Positions 43,116 to 48,241 of a DNA stretch of 48,241 nt are shown here, one piece after another. The notes beneath the pieces were generated by a model. That model saw only the letters and a list, made by a program, of their open reading frames with translations, was not told the origin of the DNA and did no database searches. The position numbers and the translations under genes are program-made. The DNA lies in contig NZ_CANLSU010000013.1 in assembly GCF_947493875.1 (NCBI RefSeq), forward strand, positions 1-48,241, written 5' to 3'. The DNA is from an uncultured Marinococcus sp. GTDB taxonomy: Bacteria > Bacillota > Bacilli > Bacillales > Marinococcaceae. Position 1 is the first letter of the stretch. Each line of letters opens with the position of its first letter.

Positions 43116-44111
43116 ATGAAATTTATCGATAACGAAGGTATAAATGACCCGAGAATCAATTTAGCCATCGAAGAATTTGCTTTAAAAAACATGGATCTCG
43201 AGAAGGATGAAATGTATTTGCTTTTTTATGTAAATAATCCTTCTATTATAATCGGGAAAAATCAAAACACCATTGAAGAAATCAACACTGATTATGTGGA
43301 AAAGCACAACATCCAGGTGGTACGGCGCCTTTCCGGCGGCGGTGCAGTGTATCATGATTTAGGCAATTTAAATTTCAGTTTTTTAACAAAGGATGACGGC
43401 AACAGCTTTCAAAATTTCCAAAAATTCACACAGCCAATCGTCAACGCTCTAAATAACATCGGGGTTCCCGCCGAAATGTCCGGGCGCAATGATTTACAGG
43501 CTAACGGAAAAAAAATTTCCGGCAACGCCCAGTTCGCCACAAAAGGAAGAATGTTCAGCCACGGCACCCTGATGCTTGATTCGGAAATTGAAAATGTCGT
43601 AGCTGCGCTGAATGTAAAAGACGAGAAAATCCGCTCGAAAGGAATTAAGTCCATTCGGAGCCGTGTCGGAAATATCAATGAATTTTTGGATGAACCATTG
43701 TCTGTAGAAGCCTTCAAACAGCTCATTCTTCGGTATATTTTCGGGAGCGACGAGGAGATCGAGCAGTACCGCCTTACCGATGAAGACTGGAAGGAAATTC
43801 ATAAAATATCTAATGATCGTTACAGCAACTGGGACTGGAACTACGGCAAATCCCCAGCTTTTGATATTCACCGCAGCAAAAAATTCGATGCCGGCATGCT
43901 CGACATCCGCTTCAACGTCAAAAAAGGCGTGATTCAGGAAACGAAAATATACGGGGACTTTTTTGGTACCGGAAACGTAGAGGATCTCCAGGAAGCACTT
44001 CAGGGTACGAAGTATGAACGCGATGCCATTTATAAAACATTATCCCAGTTTGATCTGTATACGTATTTTGGAGCTATTTCCATTGATGAAGTAGTGGACT
44101 TAATTTATTAA
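43116..44111 (+). CDS. lplJ: Lipoate-protein ligase (LplJ/LplA type)
   Basis: Attaches free lipoate to lipoyl domains. 331 residues; lipoyl-AMP site RRLSGGGAVYHDLGN (70-84), catalytic K133 in GKKISGNAQ (K133 in E. coli LplA as well), and a C-terminal accessory domain from about 250. The frame opens at 43083, but AGGAGG lies 6 bases before the ATG at 43116. Single gene, divergent from cysH. Confidence 0.94.
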   Translation: MKFIDNEGINDPRINLAIEEFALKNMDLEKDEMYLLFYVNNPSIIIGKNQNTIEEINTDYVEKHNIQVVRRLSGGGAVYHDLGNLNFSFLTKDDGNSFQNFQKFTQPIVNALNNIGVPAEMSGRNDLQANGKKISGNAQFATKGRMFSHGTLMLDSEIENVVAALNVKDEKIRSKGIKSIRSRVGNINEFLDEPLSVEAFKQLILRYIFGSDEEIEQYRLTDEDWKEIHKISNDRYSNWDWNYGKSPAFDIHRSKKFDAGMLDIRFNVKKGVIQETKIYGDFFGTGNVEDLQEALQGTKYERDAIYKTLSQFDLYTYFGAISIDEVVDLIY

Positions 44112-44170
44112 TCCAGCTGCATTTTTTGTAAAAATGGGTAATTACTCATATTTTACGTGACCTTAGGCCC

Positions 44171-44199
44171 TTATTTAAGTACCCCCACTCCTCTACAAT
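44171..44199 (+). promoter_or_regulatory. mreBH upstream promoter elements
   Basis: TACAAT (44194-44199) with a poor -35 TTATTT at 17 bases. Between them is ACCCCC (44181-44186), the -35 hexamer of B. subtilis sigma-I promoters, which control mreBH there. A matching sigma-I -10 (CGAA) is not seen at the expected distance, so the assignment is unsettled. Confidence 0.4.
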
Positions 44200-44242
44200 T
44201 AAATACTAGAGACTAATAACCCGGAAAAGGTGAGTAAATAAA

Positions 44243-45247
44243 ATGGCATTAACAGAAATAGGTATTGATTTAGGAACTGCGAATATTCTCGTTTACACGA
44301 AAGAAAAAGGCATTATTCTTAACGAGCCTTCCGTTGTAGCCCTTCATATCGATACAAAAGAAGTCTACGCTGTAGGTACAGAAGCAAAGGAAATGGTTGG
44401 AAAAACTCCGGCCAATATCATCGCCACCCGTCCAATGAAAGAAGGCGTTATTGCAGATTATGACATCACTTCTGCCATGCTTTCCCACATAATGAAGAAA
44501 ATTCAAAAAGAATCAGGCTTCACTCTCCGCAAGCCAAAGGTTGTCGTATGTACGCCGTGCGATTCCACTTCCGTAGAACGCCGGGCCATCCGTGATGCAG
44601 TACTTGGCTGCGGAGCTAAATCTGTCTCCTTAATCGAAGAACCAATTGCAGCAGCGCTCGGCGCAGAGCTGCCTGTAGACGAGCCTAAGGCGAACGTCAT
44701 CGTCGATATTGGCGGAGGCACGACAGAGGTTGGCATTATTTCCTACGGCGGCATTGTTTCCTCCCGGGCGATCCGCCGAGGCGGAGACCATATGGATGAG
44801 AGCATTACCCAGCACGTCCGCAAGGAATATAATATGCTGATCGGCGAACGTACCGCTGAAAATATCAAAATGGAGATCGGCTCCGCTATCCCCGACGGTG
44901 AAGTCCGTACGATGGAAATCCGGGGCAGAGATCTTGTAAACGGGCTGCCGAAAACCATCACCCTGGAGTCACCGGAAATTCACCGGGCTATCACAGAAAC
45001 TCTCGATCAGATTCTGGAAACTATTCGCGTTACTCTCGAGCAGTGTCCCCCTGAACTGAGCGGCGACATCGTCGATCAGGGAATTGTTCTCACCGGCGGG
45101 GGCGCGCTTTTGAACGACCTTCAGGACTGGCTGAGCCGCCAGATTGTAGTACCGGTTCACCTTGCATCGTCCCCTCTTGAAGCTGTCGCGATCGGTACCG
45201 GTAAATCGTTGGCAATGATCAACAGTCTGCAGAAAGCCTCCATGTAA
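44243..45247 (+). CDS. mreBH: MreB-type actin homologue MreBH
   Basis: 334-residue bacterial actin that guides lateral wall synthesis. Phosphate motifs GIDLGTAN (7-14) and DIGGGTTEV (about 159-167), and TGGGALLN near residue 290. Full-length similarity is highest to B. subtilis MreBH ([32 protein letters not shown]); it stands alone, as mreBH does there, rather than with mreCD or mbl neighbours. AAAGGTGAG 8 bases before the ATG. Confidence 0.9.
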   Translation: MALTEIGIDLGTANILVYTKEKGIILNEPSVVALHIDTKEVYAVGTEAKEMVGKTPANIIATRPMKEGVIADYDITSAMLSHIMKKIQKESGFTLRKPKVVVCTPCDSTSVERRAIRDAVLGCGAKSVSLIEEPIAAALGAELPVDEPKANVIVDIGGGTTEVGIISYGGIVSSRAIRRGGDHMDESITQHVRKEYNMLIGERTAENIKMEIGSAIPDGEVRTMEIRGRDLVNGLPKTITLESPEIHRAITETLDQILETIRVTLEQCPPELSGDIVDQGIVLTGGGALLNDLQDWLSRQIVVPVHLASSPLEAVAIGTGKSLAMINSLQKASM

Positions 45248-45252
45248 TAAAC

Positions 45253-45293
45253 AAAAATCGTCCTCAGGTTTTTATGCCTGTGGGCGATTTTTT
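45253..45293 (+). terminator. mreBH terminator
   Basis: AAAAATCG.CC.CAGG / CCTG.GG.CGATTTTTT. Its stem is nearly the same as the terminator at 47085-47127. Confidence 0.85.
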
Positions 45294-45308
45294 CAGAGTG
45301 TTGATTAA
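45292..45308 (+). repeat. 17-base terminal repeat, copy 1
   Basis: TTCAGAGTGTTGATTAA, identical to copy 3 at 46499 and the inverse of a related sequence at 45497. It begins within the T-run of the mreBH terminator. Confidence 0.75.
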
Positions 45309-45316
45309 CTATTATC

Positions 45317-45352
45317 ACCAGAAGCATCTCCAACATAGGCTTCTGGTTCTTT
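45317..45352 (+). terminator. Terminator-like hairpin
   Basis: ACCAGAAGC / GCTTCTGGT, 13-base loop, followed by TCTTTTT. No gene directly precedes it on the plus strand. Confidence 0.55.
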
Positions 45353-45473
45353 TTATGTAAAATCTGGAGATTTTTTCTTATCTTCGGTATTTATGCATGC
45401 AAAGAGTCTTATGCTGCTTCAGTTTTTGCCCGGTGGTGTGCAATTTTCTTCAAAGATTTCGGAAGAAATCAAG

Positions 45474-45494
45474 AAAAAAAGCCGCCTAATGGCG
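45474..45494 (-). terminator. Probable epimerase terminator
   Basis: CGCC / GGCG with ATTA loop followed on the minus strand by GC and seven T. Short stem, moderate strength. Confidence 0.5.
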
Positions 45495-45496
45495 AT

Positions 45497-45513
45497 TTTA
45501 TCAACAGCCTGAT
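45497..45513 (-). repeat. Terminal repeat, copy 2 (inverted, divergent)
   Basis: TTTATCAACAGCCTGAT on the plus strand; 13 or so of 17 bases agree with the reverse complement of copy 1. Confidence 0.6.
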
Positions 45514-45542
45514 TTGTAATTATACAGCGTGATATGTGTGTT

Positions 45543-46391
45543 TCACTTAATTTTCACGTTGTCGCGCCAAAAATGAACCGGCTTCCAGCCCAGCAGTTCT
45601 TTTGCTTTATCGCTGTTCAGTAAACTTTCAAATTCACCGAGATTTTCTTTGATCGGCACGTTTGGAAATTCTGCTTTCATTAAATCACGGCTGGGAATAT
45701 CCATACTTGTGTCGTCACCGGCAAGATTCAGCTCAACTGCACCAAGTCCCTGCTTCTCTACCGCCAGGCGGCATGCTGCAGCAGCATCTCTTGTATCAAT
45801 GTAACTCCAAAGAATACGGTCCCGCTGGGAAGCATCATGGATAAAGGAAGGGAAATTCTGATACATAGGAGGAGCAATCACGTTTCCGAGACGGAAACTC
45901 ACTACCTGCATGCCAGTGCGGCGGTGCATCATTTTAGCTGTTTCTTCATTCACTATCTTAGAAAGACCATAAGAATCCTCCGGAAGCTGCGGATGCGCCT
46001 CGTCAATAGGCACATATTGCGGATCGAATCGTTCTTTCGCAAAGCATATGCCGTAAGAAGATTCACTGGAAGCCAGAACCGCATTTTTTATCCCGAGCCC
46101 TGCTGCTGCTTCCAGCACGTTATAGGTGGCCAAGGTATTGTTGCGGAACGTTACTTCATTTGGATGCGAATAGGCGACTGGAATTGCTGCAAGATGCACC
46201 ACTGCGTCAGCACCTTGAAGCGCCCCGTATACTTCCCCGAGATCGGTCAGATCTACGATTACCGTATCACAGATATTTTCCTCCGGCTTTTTCACGTCCG
46301 CATTCAGTACTTGATAGCCATGAGATACAAATTCTTTTAACACCCATGTGCCGAGCAGGCCGTTTCCACCTGTTACTACAACTTTTTTCAT
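45543..46391 (-). CDS. NAD-dependent epimerase/dehydratase family protein
   Basis: 282-residue extended SDR. Rossmann motif TGGNGLLG (7-14), VVHLAAIP, catalytic SSESSYG serine region, then Y141 and K145 in SYGLSK. Similar to nucleotide-sugar 4-epimerases and uronate dehydrogenases; substrate unknown. ATG at 46391 follows GAGGA by 6 bases. It stands alone, between two copies of the 17-base repeat (copies 1 and 3), which suggests it could have been brought in or that elements inserted on both sides. Confidence 0.85.
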   Translation of the reverse strand: MKKVVVTGGNGLLGTWVLKEFVSHGYQVLNADVKKPEENICDTVIVDLTDLGEVYGALQGADAVVHLAAIPVAYSHPNEVTFRNNTLATYNVLEAAAGLGIKNAVLASSESSYGICFAKERFDPQYVPIDEAHPQLPEDSYGLSKIVNEETAKMMHRRTGMQVVSFRLGNVIAPPMYQNFPSFIHDASQRDRILWSYIDTRDAAAACRLAVEKQGLGAVELNLAGDDTSMDIPSRDLMKAEFPNVPIKENLGEFESLLNSDKAKELLGWKPVHFWRDNVKIK

Positions 46392-46498
46392 CACTATTCC
46401 TCATTCCCTTAAAAAATTAAAGCGTTTACACAAGCAGTGCTATTATAACAGATAAATGAATCAGCTACTTCATGGAATCAATTTCATGCTTATAAGAA

Positions 46499-46515
46499 TT
46501 CAGAGTGTTGATTAA
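46499..46515 (+). repeat. 17-base terminal repeat, copy 3
   Basis: TTCAGAGTGTTGATTAA, an exact direct repeat of copy 1, 1,207 bases downstream. Confidence 0.75.
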
Positions 46516-46597
46516 GTAAATAAGCATATTTATTCTATTCCTTGTATTTTCTCCTTCGTTTACCGGCGGAAGCTTGCATGCTCGTCTTCAGCTGTTT

Positions 46598-46631
46598 CCC
46601 ATGCCTGCTGTATAGGTACAGCAGGCATGGG
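46598..46631. repeat. Perfect 15-bp hairpin
   Basis: CCCATGCCTGCTGTA / TACAGCAGGCATGGG around a 4-base loop TAGG. No T-run follows, so it is not a typical terminator. Confidence 0.85.
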
Positions 46632-46648
46632 CCTGGGTTTCCTCATGC

Positions 46649-46689
46649 TCTCAGGGCCTGTCCAGAAAGTCATTGGACTGGCCCTGAGA
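46649..46689. repeat. Long inverted repeat
   Basis: TCTCAGGGCC-T-GTCCA / TGGAC-T-GGCCCTGAGA with a 9-base loop; 15 paired bases around one mismatch. Confidence 0.8.
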
Positions 46690-46860
46690 TACTGCGCTTC
46701 GATCCCACCGGCGTCACTGCCGGACACTGCAGAAAAAATAAACTTTTTTATTGGAAAACCTTTCGTGCTCTTATGTTTCGTAAATAAGCGTTTCCCTATG
46801 TTATAAGATGCCGGAGCTGTAGAAGGGGCGACTCCGGGAGGAGATAGAACGATTCCTACT

Positions 46861-46887
46861 GCTTCCCAAACGATCTTATTGGGAAGC
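46861..46887. repeat. 9-bp inverted repeat
   Basis: GCTTCCCAA / TTGGGAAGC with a 9-base spacer. A further pair ATTCTTG / CAAGAAT lies at 46915-46947. Confidence 0.7.
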
Positions 46888-47068
46888 ATGAGCGGAGCCA
46901 GCCAGGGTGTTACAATTCTTGAAAAGCGTTCTTTGCTTTCCAAGAATATGGCTGCGCGAAGTCATGCTTTCCTTGTAAGAAGGGCAGTTTAGCAAAGAGA
47001 GTTCCCTCCGGAAAGCGACCCTTCGAAGGTGGAAGCAACTAACTGCATACTTCTTCAGAAATAATCAC

Positions 47069-47085
47069 TTTATAAACAGCCTGGA
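47069..47085 (-). repeat. Terminal repeat, copy 4 (inverted, divergent)
   Basis: TTTATAAACAGCCTGGA on the plus strand, closest to copy 2, adjoining the terminator at 47085. Confidence 0.5.
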
Positions 47086-47127
47086 AAAATCGTCCCCAGG
47101 TCTAAAAACCTGGGGACGATTTTTTTA
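47085..47127. terminator. Terminator of the alpha/beta hydrolase gene
   Basis: AAAAATCGTCCCCAGGT / ACCTGGGGACGATTTTT with a short A-rich loop and T-runs; near duplicate of the mreBH terminator stem. Confidence 0.88.
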
Positions 47128-47156
47128 TATCCGCTTGTTGATTTTTCCAGCGTTTA

Positions 47157-48083
47157 CTACTGTATCTGCTTTTGCAGCCAGGGATGCAGGTGGTCCAGCA
47201 GTTCATGGGACAGGTTGTCATTCTGCTGCTTTAAGTACCTGCGCTTCGTTTTCATGATCGAGAACTCTTCGGGCTGATGCCTGAGAATGTGGTTCATCTC
47301 TTCGACTACATAAGCCTCAACCGGCCCGCTCGTATGCTGGGCAATTGCACTGACATCCTCTGCCTTCACCTGGGCATCTTTGCCTCCATTTACGGCGATC
47401 AGAGGAATGCGCATGCGGTGAAAGGCTTCCCTCGGGTCATAGTCAGCGTGCTCCTGAAACCATTTTACATTCACATTTTTGTATTTTTTTGATGCTTCTT
47501 CATCAAGCAGCTCCTTAAGCACTTTATGCTGCTTTTTGATCATCCGTTTGTTCACTTTTCCCGTTTTCAGTGCACGGTAAAAGATTCCTTTGCCCTCGCT
47601 TATTTCCCTTTCCACCGATTCTCCCTGTTCAAGTAAAATATCAAACAGCGGTTTAGGCGACGACGCGAGTGCCATCAGCCCATGCACCTTTTCTTTTTCC
47701 GCCACCTTAGGAGCAATCGCCCCGCCTTCGCTGTGACCGAGAATGAAAATTTTCTCTTCGTCAATTTCCGGGACCATTTTTAAAAGACGTACGGCAGCAG
47801 AAGCATCCTCAATTAAATCCTGCAGCCCAGTTTCAAGAAAATCCCCTTCACTGCTCCCTGTACCTCTCTTATCATAACGCAGTGACGCTATGCCTTGTTT
47901 TTCAAGCCAGGAGGCCAGCTGGTTATAAATGTTTAATTTCATTCCAGGGGCGTTCCCGTCGCGGTCTACAGGCCCGCTTCCCCCAATTATCAGCACGCCA
48001 GGAGCCTTTTCGTGTTTGTTCTCAGGCACGGTGAGCGTTCCATACAATGTCTCTGCTTGATCAATTGTTATCAGTTGTTCCAT
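47157..48083 (-). CDS. Alpha/beta hydrolase family protein (serine esterase type)
   Basis: 308 residues. Oxyanion segment IIGGSGPVDRDG (32-43), nucleophile S118 in GHSEGG, acid D236 (GGKDAQV) and H265 (MNHILRH) make a full triad; a helical lid lies about 145-210. YRYDKRGTG-type loop (LRYDKRGTGSS, 68-78) is typical of S9/DLH-like esterases. Substrate unknown. The frame opens at 48155, but only the ATG at 48083 has a ribosome site (GGAG, 9 bases). 48084-48241: nothing further seen. Confidence 0.87.
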   Translation of the reverse strand: MEQLITIDQAETLYGTLTVPENKHEKAPGVLIIGGSGPVDRDGNAPGMKLNIYNQLASWLEKQGIASLRYDKRGTGSSEGDFLETGLQDLIEDASAAVRLLKMVPEIDEEKIFILGHSEGGAIAPKVAEKEKVHGLMALASSPKPLFDILLEQGESVEREISEGKGIFYRALKTGKVNKRMIKKQHKVLKELLDEEASKKYKNVNVKWFQEHADYDPREAFHRMRIPLIAVNGGKDAQVKAEDVSAIAQHTSGPVEAYVVEEMNHILRHQPEEFSIMKTKRRYLKQQNDNLSHELLDHLHPWLQKQIQ

Positions 48084-48241
48084 GCTTTCACGCTCCATTA
48101 AAGGATTTTGTATTAGTATTCCTATTTTTCGTTTAATAAAAACCTTTTTCGCCATTGATAATTAGAGAGCGTAAAATATTTTGTGTAAACGAGCGAACAC
48201 GAAAAAAGGAAGTCCTTTTCTAGTAGAATGAAGTTAGCCGA

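Larger units (their letters stand above)
45294..45542. other. Gene-free stretch, possible small element
   Basis: No coding sequence. It holds terminal repeat copies 1 and 2, a terminator-like hairpin ACCAGAAGC / GCTTCTGGT (45317-45347, T-run after) and a short CGCC/GGCG hairpin with a seven-T tail on the minus strand (45474-45494) that can end the epimerase transcript. Length between copies 1 and 2 is about 220 bases. Confidence 0.55.
46499..47085. mobile_element. Putative non-autonomous mobile element or IS remnant
   Basis: About 590 bases bounded by inverted related ends (copy 3 left; TTTATAAACAGCCTGG at the right, copy 4). No convincing gene. It is dense in inverted repeats: 46598-46631, 46649-46689, 46861-46887 and 46915-46947. 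The CTCCGGGAGGAG and CCCTCCGGAAAGCG stretches resemble repeats I recall being scattered in Bacillaceae genomes. No target-site duplication is obvious. A 127-codon minus frame at 46560-46943 reads like a chance frame. Confidence 0.5.

Noticed and set aside
46560-46943. 127-codon minus-strand frame
   Set aside because: It runs through several inverted repeats, has no ribosome site or recognisable domain, and looks like a chance frame in the repeat element.
1-48241. CRISPR arrays, prophage, toxin-antitoxin or defence genes
   Set aside because: No regularly spaced direct repeats, no cas-like, phage, restriction or toxin proteins were seen on either strand.

Overview
This window looks like chromosomal DNA of a moderately halophilic or alkaliphilic member of the Bacillaceae. 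The evidence is a complete ectoine operon (ectABC), Bacillus-type Shine-Dalgarno sites with frequent GTG and TTG starts, sigma-A and sigma-B-type promoters, and long stretches in the same gene order as Bacillus subtilis. It is mostly ordinary core genome. I see no CRISPR array, prophage, toxin or defence island, tRNA or intact transposase gene.

Layout. 1-379: 5' end of a 16S rRNA gene leaving the window on the minus strand, with its boxA and two tandem promoters. 380-8,003: the block perR - DarA-like gene - bcp / gsaB-ygaE / dipeptidase - ygaD - ygaC, which matches the B. subtilis region next to rrnD. 8,153-14,913: quinone oxidoreductase, SDR, mutY, yfhP, yfhJ, yfhH, recX, yfhF, a second conserved block. 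15,213-17,599: ectABC. 17,645-23,849 (all minus): a small protein, corA, ald and its regulator adeR, a 28-codon membrane peptide, rlmCD and an AlkA-type glycosylase. 24,113-28,279: AbgT transporter, phosphatase, SE1561-type protein, MATE exporter, OsmC. 28,459-32,553: eRF1-like protein, YtxH-like membrane protein, FbpB-like basic protein, ferritin-like protein, msrB, msrA, yfkM. 32,621-37,472: LLM oxidoreductase, RNase HI, an orphan IucD-type N-hydroxylase, a TspO-like membrane protein, an aldo/keto reductase. 37,549-42,810: sulfate assimilation plus siroheme synthesis (cysH, sat, cysC, sumT-hemD fusion, sirB, sirC). 43,116-45,247: lipoate ligase and mreBH. 45,248-47,156: a repeat-rich segment around one epimerase gene. 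47,157-48,083: an alpha/beta hydrolase.

How the genes work together. Three themes recur. Osmoprotection: ectABC makes ectoine from aspartate semialdehyde. Oxidative and general stress: PerR (with a Per box in front of its own gene), Bcp, MsrA/MsrB, OsmC, a ferritin-like protein, YfkM and an aldo/keto reductase; several of these have sequences matching the sigma-B promoter consensus. Sulfur: CysH, Sat and CysC reduce and activate sulfate, and SUMT, SirC and SirB supply the siroheme that sulfite reductase needs.

The least explained parts are the 45.3-47.1 kb segment, bounded and divided by four related 17-base terminal repeats (probably remnants of non-autonomous mobile elements), the 28-codon membrane peptide, the DarA-like protein in the peroxide locus, and the isolated IucD-like hydroxylase. 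Start codons were re-chosen by Shine-Dalgarno position wherever the longest open frame looked wrong. No database search was run.
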